In this document: piece after piece, positions 1 to 6,302 of the stretch | How positions within the stretch are numbered: the stretch's first letter is position 1 | Layout of the letters: each line of letters starts with the position of its first letter | From: an uncultured Verrucomicrobiota bacterium | GTDB lineage: Bacteria > Verrucomicrobiota > Verrucomicrobiia > Limisphaerales > SXTU01 | Length of the DNA stretch: 9,641 nucleotides | Assembly (NCBI GenBank): GCA_903863315.1 | Contig: CAIPBN010000133.1 | Location: 1 to 9,641, forward strand | Reading direction: 5' to 3' | Notes under the pieces: generated by a model | The model's database searches: none | The model's input: only the letters and a program-made list of their open reading frames with translations | What the model was told of the DNA's origin: nothing | Position numbers and translations under genes: made by a program

Positions 1-1
1 C

Positions 2-1411
2 GTCGCCGCCGTGGAGGACACCGCCGCGCAGTTGAAAACGCCCGTGGTCATCGAGGGCTACACGCCGCCGCACGACCCGCGCTTGAACGTCCTCAAGGTC
101 ACGCCCGACCCCGGCGTCATCGAGGTCAACATGCACCCGACCGCGACGTGGGACGAAATGGTGCAACAGACCACGACGCTCTACGAAGAGGCGCGGCAAA
201 CGCGGCTCGGCACGGAGAAGTTCATGATGGACGGCCGCCACACCGGCACCGGCGGCGGCAACCACATCGTCATCGGCGGCGCGACGCCGTCGGATTCACC
301 TCTGTTGCGGCGACCTGATTTGCTCAAGAGCCTCATCGCCTACTGGCAGAATCACCCGTCGCTGTCGTTCCTCTTCAGCAGCCTGTCCATTGGCCCGACC
401 AGCCAAAGCCCGCGCATCGACGAGGCGCGCAACGACTCGCTCTACGAGCTGGAGGTTGCCTTCAAGCAAATCAAGGACTTCGCGCCTGTGCCCGCGTGGC
501 AGACCGACCGGCTGTTCCGCAACCTGCTCATCGACGCCACGGGCAACACGCACCGCGCCGAGTTCTGCATTGATAAACTTTACTCGCCCGACAGCAGCAG
601 CGGCCGCCTCGGCCTGCTGGAGATGCGCGCGTTCGAGATGCCGCCGCATGCCGAGATGAGTCTCGCGCAGCAGCTTCTCCTGCGCACGCTGGTCGCGAAG
701 TTCTGGCAGCAGCCCTACAACGCGAAGCTCGTGCGCTGGGGCACGCAGATTCACGACCGTTGGATGCTGCCGCACTTCGTCTGGTCGGATTTGCAGGATG
801 TCGTCACTGACTTGCAGGACGCTGGATACGCGATGAAGTCCGAGTGGTTCGCCCCGCACTTCGAGTTCCGCTTCCCGCAGTTCGGCGACATTGAGCTGCG
901 CAACACCGCGCTGGAACTTCGCCAGGCCTTGGAGCCGTGGCACGTCCTCGGCGAGGAACCTGGAGGCGGCGGCACGGTGCGCTACGTGGATTCGTCGCTC
1001 GAACGCGTTCAGGTCAAGGCGCGCGGTCTCACCGACTCCCGACACATTATCACCTGCAACGGCCATGCGATTCCGCTGCACCCGACCGGCACGCACGGCG
1101 AATACATCGCGGGCGTCCGCTACCGCGCGTGGCAGCCGGCGAGTTGCTTGCAGCCGACCATCGGTGTCCACGCGCCGCTCACGTTCGATGTGGTGGACTC
1201 GTGGAACGGGAAGAGCATCGGCGGCTGCACCTATCACGTCGCGCATCCCGGCGGGCGCAACTACACGACCTTCCCGGTAAACGCCTACGAGGCCGAGAGC
1301 CGCCGGCTCGCGCGCTTCTTCCGCCTCGGCCACACGCCCGGCCCGGTGAAGGTGAAGCCAGCGGAGGTCAACCCGGAGCTGCCCTTCACACTGGATTTGC
1401 GGAATGTGTGA
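2..1411 (+). CDS. DUF2126 putative amidoligase, C-terminal part (5' end outside window)
   Basis: The reading frame is open from the first bases of the window to a TGA at 1409-1411, so the N-terminus lies upstream; about 469 codons are visible. The GTG at 11 is internal and not a credible start. The fragment matches DUF2126 (PF09899, putative amidoligase), a family proposed to have the glutamine synthetase/COOH-NH2 ligase fold. Recognisable stretches are GVIEVNMHPTATWDEM (codons from about 116), the Gly-rich MMDGRHTGTGGGNHIVIGGA (around 227-285), and the following segment with HPSLSFLFSSLSIGPTSQSPR. Full-length members are about 1,100 residues and usually carry an N-terminal transglutaminase-like domain; whether this one does cannot be seen. 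The predicted role is ATP-dependent amide-bond formation in the cytoplasm; the substrate is unknown. It is first of four co-directional genes of the same predicted pathway. Family assignment is firm; enzymatic function is prediction only. Confidence 0.88.
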   Translation, partial: VAAVEDTAAQLKTPVVIEGYTPPHDPRLNVLKVTPDPGVIEVNMHPTATWDEMVQQTTTLYEEARQTRLGTEKFMMDGRHTGTGGGNHIVIGGATPSDSPLLRRPDLLKSLIAYWQNHPSLSFLFSSLSIGPTSQSPRIDEARNDSLYELEVAFKQIKDFAPVPAWQTDRLFRNLLIDATGNTHRAEFCIDKLYSPDSSSGRLGLLEMRAFEMPPHAEMSLAQQLLLRTLVAKFWQQPYNAKLVRWGTQIHDRWMLPHFVWSDLQDVVTDLQDAGYAMKSEWFAPHFEFRFPQFGDIELRNTALELRQALEPWHVLGEEPGGGGTVRYVDSSLERVQVKARGLTDSRHIITCNGHAIPLHPTGTHGEYIAGVRYRAWQPASCLQPTIGVHAPLTFDVVDSWNGKSIGGCTYHVAHPGGRNYTTFPVNAYEAESRRLARFFRLGHTPGPVKVKPAEVNPELPFTLDLRNV

Positions 1412-1501
1412 GACGGGGAAAGGGGGAGGAGAAAACTTCGCCCGGCGACCACTTCGGCACTCGCCACATGGTCACGGTTTCGTTACAAGTTTCGCCACGC
1501 A

Positions 1502-4054
1502 ATGAGCGACACCGCCGCGCCAGCACACACCGAGCGACACTTCGACTTGCTGGCGAATTACTCGCCGGCGAAAGAGGCGTTTGACGAGCTGCTCACGGAC
1601 AGCGGTGAGCCACGCGAGCATTACCTGCCGCTCCTCGGCCACCTCGATTCACTCGGCCCGGAGGAACTTCGCCGTCGCGCGGACACCTGCCGCCGTCTGC
1701 TGCACGAGGGCGGCATCACCTACAACGTGTATGGTGACGCGCGGGGCATGGAGCGCCCGTGGCAGCTCGACCCGGTGCCGTTCGTCATCGCTGCCGACGA
1801 GTGGCATTCGCTAGAAACCGCACTCATTCAGCGGGCCACGCTCCTGAACCGCGTGCTGGCGGACTGCTACGGTCCCCAAGAACTCATCCGCTCCGGTCGC
1901 CTGCCGCCCGCGCTCGTCTTTGCGCAGCCCGACTTCCTCCGCCCCTGCCATGGCATCAAGCCGCCACGCGAGAGCTACCTTCACTTTTACGCCGCTGACC
2001 TCGCCCGCTCGCCGGACGGCCAATGGTGGGTCGTCTCCGACCGCACTAACATCCCCACCGGCGCGGGCTACGCGCTGGCAAACCGTCTCATCACCTCGCG
2101 CCTGCTGCCGGACCCGTTCCGCGATGGCCATGTGCAGCGGCTCGCTGGTTTCTTCCGCGAAGTCCGTAACTCCCTCGCGCATCTGGCCGCGCGCCACACG
2201 GACAACCCGCGCGTCGTCCTCCTAACGCCGGGGCCTTACAACGAGACTTACTTCGAGCAGGCTTATCTCGCGCGTTACCTTGGTTACATGCTCGTCGAAG
2301 GGCAGGACCTCACCGTCCGCGACGACCGCGTGTATCTGAAAACGCTCTCCGGCCTCGAACCGGTGGATGTGATTCTGCGCCGCGTGGACGACGATTTTTG
2401 CGACCCGCTTGAGCTGCGCAACGACTCGATGCTCGGCGTGCCCGGTCTCGTCGAGGCGTTGCGCGCGGGAAACGTCGCCATCACGAACTCGCTCGGCAGT
2501 GGCCTGCTGCAACAGCCGGCGTTCCTCGGGTTCCTGCCGGGCCTGTGCCGCCACTTGCTCGGCGAGGAATTGAAGCTGCCTTCGGTCGCGACCTGGTGGT
2601 GCGGTCAGCAGACAGCACGCAAATATGTGCTGGAGCATCTCGACGAGGTGTTCGTAAAGCCCGCCTTCCGCAGCCGGCGCAAAGGCTCCAACCCGGAGCG
2701 CGGCTTCACCGCTGCCGAGCGTGAGGCGCTGGCGAGCGCCATCCGCTTCCAGCCGCACCAATACGTCGCCCAGGAGCGCGTGGTGCTGTCGGTCGCGCCC
2801 GCGTGGGGCGACCGCGGATTGACCGCGCGGCCCGTCGCGCTGCGCGTTTATCTCGTCGCCACGGAGAACGGCTATCGCCTCATGCCCGGCGGCCTGACGC
2901 GTGTGGCGAGCGAGTCCAGTGGACGTTTCGTCTCCATGCAGCGCGGTGGCGCGAGCATGGACACCTGGGTGCTCAGTAACGAACCGGTCGAGCCGATGTC
3001 GTTGCTGACCACGGGCGGCAAGCCGATTGAACTGCGCCGCGTCGGCAACAACCTGCCCAGCCGCATGGCGGACAATTTCTACTGGCTGGGCCGCTACGCC
3101 GAGCGCGCGGACTTCACGGCGCGCATGTTGCGTGCTGCATTGTTGCGCTTCGGTCCGGAGGCACCGGGCGGCGCGCTGCCGTTCCTGGAGCCGCTGCTGC
3201 AGACCTTGGAGACACAGGGACAACTCACCCCGGGTGAGGCAGGGCGCGAGATTCGCGCTCATCATGAGTCGCTCGAAGCGGACCTGCTCGCGGCGATTTT
3301 CGACCCGAAGCGCCCTGGCAGCCTGCGCCGCATCGCGGAGAATCTTCAGCGCCTTGCAATGCTCGCGCGCGACCGCACCTCGAACGAGGTCTGGCGCGTG
3401 CTCAGTTCGCTTGACGACATGCTCGCGCGGCCGGCGTCCAGCCTGATGCTCTCGGGCGACGCCGTTGGCATTCTGCACCAGGCGATGCTTACGCTCGCCG
3501 CCTTCAGCGGTCTGGCCCGCGAGAACATGACCCGTGCGCACGGATGGCGGTTCCTCGACATGGGCCGGCGCATCGAGCGTGGCGTTTACCTCTGCACCTT
3601 TCTGGAAAATGCCCTCCGCTCACCGGAGGCGAACAACCCCAGCGTGCTCGAAACCGTGCTGGATGTGTGTGACTGCGCCATCACCTATCGTGCGCGCTAC
3701 AACTTGTTGCCCAACATCGCAGCCGTGTATGACCTCGTCCTGCTCGACGATACCAACCCGCGCTCGCTGCTATTCCAACTCAACCAACTCGTGAAGCACT
3801 GCGACCGTCTGCCGCAGGAACGCGAGAGTGCGCTGCCCAGCCCCGGCCAGCGCGTTTTGCTCGAAAGCCTCACGCGTCTGCGCCTGCTCGACCCGCGTGA
3901 ACTGAACACGCTCTCCGGCGGATGGCACGACTCGGAGACCGGCACCGTGGTCAGCGCCACGCTGCGCGACCTGCCGCGCCTGAGCGATGCGATTGCGGTG
4001 AGCTATTTCGCGCACTCCACGATTTCCCGCGCCGACCAAGGGGGGGCGCTGTGA
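1502..4054 (+). CDS. Circularly permuted ATP-grasp (type 2) / alpha-E (DUF403) fusion protein
   Basis: An 850-residue protein with two domains. Residues about 15-490 are a circularly permuted ATP-grasp domain (CP_ATPgrasp_2; COG2308, formerly DUF404/DUF407). They contain the family's HEGGITYNVYGD motif (from H68), a VVSDRTNIPTGAGYALANR stretch, and the acidic RRVDDDFCDP motif (R293-P302) that probably contributes to ATP/Mg binding. From about residue 517, starting LPSRMADNFYWLGRYAERAD, follows an all-helical alpha-E domain (PF04168; COG2307) to the C-terminus. The two are separate genes in many bacteria and fused in others. ATP-grasp enzymes of this kind are predicted to ligate a carboxylate to an amine through an acyl-phosphate; the alpha-E domain has no proven activity. 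Cytoplasmic, with no signal peptide. The ATG at 1502 is chosen because family-like sequence begins soon after it, although no Shine-Dalgarno precedes it. The stop overlaps the start of the next gene by four bases. Confidence 0.92.
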   Translation: MSDTAAPAHTERHFDLLANYSPAKEAFDELLTDSGEPREHYLPLLGHLDSLGPEELRRRADTCRRLLHEGGITYNVYGDARGMERPWQLDPVPFVIAADEWHSLETALIQRATLLNRVLADCYGPQELIRSGRLPPALVFAQPDFLRPCHGIKPPRESYLHFYAADLARSPDGQWWVVSDRTNIPTGAGYALANRLITSRLLPDPFRDGHVQRLAGFFREVRNSLAHLAARHTDNPRVVLLTPGPYNETYFEQAYLARYLGYMLVEGQDLTVRDDRVYLKTLSGLEPVDVILRRVDDDFCDPLELRNDSMLGVPGLVEALRAGNVAITNSLGSGLLQQPAFLGFLPGLCRHLLGEELKLPSVATWWCGQQTARKYVLEHLDEVFVKPAFRSRRKGSNPERGFTAAEREALASAIRFQPHQYVAQERVVLSVAPAWGDRGLTARPVALRVYLVATENGYRLMPGGLTRVASESSGRFVSMQRGGASMDTWVLSNEPVEPMSLLTTGGKPIELRRVGNNLPSRMADNFYWLGRYAERADFTARMLRAALLRFGPEAPGGALPFLEPLLQTLETQGQLTPGEAGREIRAHHESLEADLLAAIFDPKRPGSLRRIAENLQRLAMLARDRTSNEVWRVLSSLDDMLARPASSLMLSGDAVGILHQAMLTLAAFSGLARENMTRAHGWRFLDMGRRIERGVYLCTFLENALRSPEANNPSVLETVLDVCDCAITYRARYNLLPNIAAVYDLVLLDDTNPRSLLFQLNQLVKHCDRLPQERESALPSPGQRVLLESLTRLRLLDPRELNTLSGGWHDSETGTVVSATLRDLPRLSDAIAVSYFAHSTISRADQGGAL
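4038..4046 (+). promoter_or_regulatory. Shine-Dalgarno-like A2G7 run before a GTG start
   Basis: The purine run AAGGGGGGG ends four bases before the GTG at 4051 and lies within the last codons of the upstream gene. It fixes the start of the first transglutaminase at 4051 rather than at the in-frame ATG at 3922, which lies deep inside the upstream gene. With the GTGA start/stop overlap, this suggests translational coupling. Confidence 0.6.
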
Positions 4055-4923
4055 ACTACCGCATCGTCCATCGCACGACTTACGATTACAGCGAGCCGGT
4101 CACGGTCTCGCACCATGCTGCGCGCGTGAAGCCCCGGATGCTGGACAACCAGCAGCGGCTCGACTTCGCCTTGCGCATCACCCCCGAGCCGCCCGTGCGC
4201 AAGGTGCGGACGGACTATTTCGGCAACAATGTCTGTTTTTTCAGCATTCAGGAGCTGCACCAGCGGCTCGACATCGTCGCTGAAAGCCTCGTCAACGTGA
4301 CGGAAACGACTCCGCCCGTCGCCGCGCTTTCCCCCCCGTGGGAGCAGGTCGTGACGCTGTTCACCGACCCCGTTTCGCCCACGGTCGCGGACCCGTATCA
4401 GTTCTGCTTCGATTCGCCCGGCGCGCACGCCATGCGGGAACTGGCGGACTACGCGCAGAAAAGCTTCTCGCCCGGCACGCCGCTCTTGCACGCGGTCGCC
4501 GATTTGAACCGCCGTATCCACTCAGACTTCACCTACGACCCGGTCGCCACGACGGTCGCGACGCCGCTGGAGCAGGTGATTGCGCAGCGCCGTGGCGTCT
4601 GCCAGGACTTCGCGCATCTTGCGATCGCCTCGCTGCGCTCGATGGGACTGCCCGCACGCTACGTGAGCGGCTACTTGCGCACGCGTCCGCCGGAGGGAAA
4701 AGAGCGGCTCGTCGGCGCGGACGCGTCGCACGCTTGGTTCTCCGCCTTCTGCCCGGATCTCGGCTGGGTGGACTTCGACCCGACAAACAACGTCCTCCCT
4801 GCGGACGAGCACATCACGGTTGCGTATGGCCGCGACTTCGGTGATGTCAGCCCCGTCAGCGGCATCCTCACTGGCGGCGGCGAGCACATCGTGAAAGTCT
4901 CGGTGGACGTGGCCCCGGCGTGA
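4051..4923 (+). CDS. Bacterial transglutaminase-like protein (first of two paralogues)
   Basis: A 290-residue protein starting at GTG 4051, which gives the family N-terminus MNYRIVHRTTYDYSEPV. Residues about 1-85 match the bacterial transglutaminase N-terminal region (PF08379), and about 150-250 the transglutaminase core (PF01841). The papain-like triad is intact: Cys184 in QRRGVCQDFAH, His227 in DASHAWF, and Asp243 in DFDPTN. Such domains hydrolyse or transfer acyl groups at amide bonds; in this gene context, cleavage or transfer of a ligase-made amide is the likely role, but the substrate is unknown. There is no signal peptide or membrane segment, so it is probably cytoplasmic. The start overlaps the stop of the ATP-grasp/alpha-E gene (GTGA), and the second paralogue begins 19 nt downstream, strongly suggesting one transcript. 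The longer frame back to 3922 is rejected because its extra 43 residues only re-read the upstream gene. Confidence 0.92.
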   Translation: MNYRIVHRTTYDYSEPVTVSHHAARVKPRMLDNQQRLDFALRITPEPPVRKVRTDYFGNNVCFFSIQELHQRLDIVAESLVNVTETTPPVAALSPPWEQVVTLFTDPVSPTVADPYQFCFDSPGAHAMRELADYAQKSFSPGTPLLHAVADLNRRIHSDFTYDPVATTVATPLEQVIAQRRGVCQDFAHLAIASLRSMGLPARYVSGYLRTRPPEGKERLVGADASHAWFSAFCPDLGWVDFDPTNNVLPADEHITVAYGRDFGDVSPVSGILTGGGEHIVKVSVDVAPA

Positions 4924-4942
4924 GCACACGCCACTTATCTTC

Positions 4943-5776
4943 ATGAAGTGGGAAATCCTCCATCGCACCCGTTTTAACTACGCTTCACCGGTTCGCGAAA
5001 GTTTCAACGAGGTCCGGCTCCAGCCACAGGCCAACGACCAGCAGTCCCTTGATTCGTTCCTGCTGAAAGTGCTGCCTGCCGCCCGGCTGCGGCACTATGC
5101 AGACTTCTATCACAACACCATTCACCACTTTGAAATTCCAGAGCCACATACCTCGCTGACCGTCGAGAGTCACGCCCGCGTGACGACGCGGCCCGGCCCG
5201 GTGCTGGCGGCGGATGCGACCCCGTTTCCTCTGGCACGCATTGCCGAGGCGCTGCGCTGGGAGCGGAGCTATGATTTTCTGCAAGCCAGCCGTTTCGTGG
5301 ACATGACGCCGGAGACGTGGCGGCTTGCGCTGGACGTGCTGGGCGATCAGCAGGACACGTGGCAGGCGGCGCTGGCGCTCATGCGCTTCGTCCACACTCA
5401 CCTGAGATACGAGACTGCCTCCACGCATGTCCACACGCACATGAAGGACGTGCTCGCCCAGCGGCGCGGCGTCTGCCAGGACTTCGCGCATGTGCTGCTG
5501 GGGTTATGCCGGGCGGTGAAAATCCCGGCGCGCTACGTGAGCGGCTACCTGGCCACGGAGGAGGCGAGCGCCACGCATGCCTGGATGGAAGTGCTCATCC
5601 CTGAGATTGGCTGGCGGGCGCTGGACCCAACGCATGACTGCCAGCCCGGCGTGAACTATGTGAAGATTGCCGTGGGCCGGGACTACGCCGACGTGGCCCC
5701 CGTCAGTGGTCATTACGCGGGCACCACCGAGCGGCAGTTGGAGGTGATGGTGCGCCTGCGTCCGGTGCCGGAGTAG
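4943..5776 (+). CDS. Bacterial transglutaminase-like protein (second of two paralogues)
   Basis: A 277-residue protein with the same architecture as its upstream neighbour: an N-terminal PF08379-type region opening MKWEILHRTRFNYASPV, then a transglutaminase core. Cys178 (QRRGVCQDFAH), His212 (SATHAWM) and Asp228 (ALDPTHD) form the expected catalytic triad. It shares with the upstream copy the stretches QRRGVCQDFAH, ARYVSGYL and a C-terminal DVAPVSG segment, but the middle third (about residues 85-150) differs clearly, so the copies are old paralogues rather than a recent duplication. It has no signal peptide. The ATG at 4943 has no obvious Shine-Dalgarno but places the start exactly at the family N-terminus. 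It is the last visible gene of the four-gene cluster; no T-tract terminator follows within the gap to the next gene. Its partner substrate is unknown. Confidence 0.92.
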   Translation: MKWEILHRTRFNYASPVRESFNEVRLQPQANDQQSLDSFLLKVLPAARLRHYADFYHNTIHHFEIPEPHTSLTVESHARVTTRPGPVLAADATPFPLARIAEALRWERSYDFLQASRFVDMTPETWRLALDVLGDQQDTWQAALALMRFVHTHLRYETASTHVHTHMKDVLAQRRGVCQDFAHVLLGLCRAVKIPARYVSGYLATEEASATHAWMEVLIPEIGWRALDPTHDCQPGVNYVKIAVGRDYADVAPVSGHYAGTTERQLEVMVRLRPVPE

Positions 5777-5783
5777 CCAGCCC

Positions 5784-5797
5784 TTGCAGGCTTGCAA
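5784..5797. repeat. Short inverted repeat TTGCA-N4-TGCAA
   Basis: A perfect 5-bp inverted repeat with a 4-bp spacer (TTGCAGGCTTGCAA) sits in the 56-nt gap between the second transglutaminase gene and the start of the small exported protein. It could be an operator half-site pair for a dimeric regulator controlling the metal-uptake genes downstream. It is too short and lacks a T-tract, so it is not a terminator. An inverted repeat this short can occur by chance. Confidence 0.25.
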
Positions 5798-5832
5798 TGC
5801 CGGGTCGGTTGCCTTACGTCTGCCCGCAGCAC

Positions 5833-6168
5833 ATGAAACTAGGCCTTCATCAGAAACCGTTGCGCTTGTTGCGCCATGGTTTGCTGCTGTTGGTGGCGAT
5901 GGTGGTCTTCTCCGCTGGCTTCCTGGCCGTGATGCCGGCCGCGCATGCCTGTCTGCACGCGGATCACGGCCAACCCGAGCATCAATGCTGGCTTACGCAT
6001 TATTTGGACCAGCCGGTGCTTCTGCTCGCGGCTGGCCATCCGCATCCACAGCCGGGCTGTGAGCTTTTGCTGCCGACGAAGTCTGGTGAAGGCTTCGTCC
6101 TGCTCTTTGCTTTCCCCGAGAGTTTCCCTCCCCGCGGTCCGCCGACCTCCGCTTCAGCTCTCGCTTGA
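5833..6168 (+). CDS. Small exported Cys/His-rich protein upstream of TonB receptor
   Basis: A 111-residue protein when started at ATG 5833; an in-frame ATG at 5797 would add 12 residues. The 5833 start gives a classic signal peptide: a basic n-region (K2 to R14), a hydrophobic core at about 17-34, and a probable signal peptidase I site AHA|C after Ala39. The residue before Cys40 is not a good lipobox, so a lipoprotein is less likely. The mature part opens with clustered Cys and His (C40, H42, H45, H50, C52, H56, H69, H71, C76), which looks like a metal-binding segment, and ends in a Pro-rich tail with PRGPP. That tail and the size resemble DUF2946-like small proteins often found beside metal or TonB genes; this is resemblance by eye only. 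It lies 134 nt upstream of a ZnuD-like receptor, suggesting a periplasmic metal-handling partner. I cannot name the family firmly. No Shine-Dalgarno is visible. Confidence 0.62.
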   Translation: MKLGLHQKPLRLLRHGLLLLVAMVVFSAGFLAVMPAAHACLHADHGQPEHQCWLTHYLDQPVLLLAAGHPHPQPGCELLLPTKSGEGFVLLFAFPESFPPRGPPTSASALA

Positions 6169-6302
6169 AGACGGGCGGCTTCGTTTCTCTATTGGTCTGG
6201 GTCGTGTGATCCGGCGCGGTGTCGCCCGTCAGAGTGTGTCTGGCAGAATTGCTGTTGCTGGATGCCACCTGTGTCGGTTCTCGATTCAACGCTCCTAGTC
6301 TC

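Noticed and set aside
296..1333. 345-codon open frame on the - strand opposite the DUF2126 gene
   Set aside because: Same cause: the sense strand matches DUF2126 throughout and the antisense translation resembles no family.
2222..3541. 439-codon open frame on the - strand inside the ATP-grasp/alpha-E gene
   Set aside because: Antisense by-product of GC-rich codon use. The + strand frame has continuous, recognisable domain motifs, while the - strand product is Arg/Ala/Glu-rich with no recognisable domain.
3922..4050. Upstream ATG extension of the first transglutaminase
   Set aside because: It would overlap the preceding gene by over 130 nt, adding residues unlike the family N-terminus. GTG 4051 has a strong purine run upstream and gives the correct N-terminus.
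5945..6298. 117-codon + strand frame overlapping the small exported protein
   Set aside because: The overlapping frame has no signal peptide or family features and extends past the small gene into the receptor leader; the frame from 5833 is much better supported.
6219..6302. Upstream in-frame ATG start for the TonB receptor
   Set aside because: It would place 28 residues before an otherwise ideal signal peptide; ATG 6303 gives the normal MKRS... n-region.
6169..6302. Possible cobalamin riboswitch or Zur box before the TonB receptor
   Set aside because: A GCCACCTG near 6264 faintly recalls the B12-type element, but there is no B12 box and the gap is too short for the full fold. No AT-rich Zur-like palindrome is seen.
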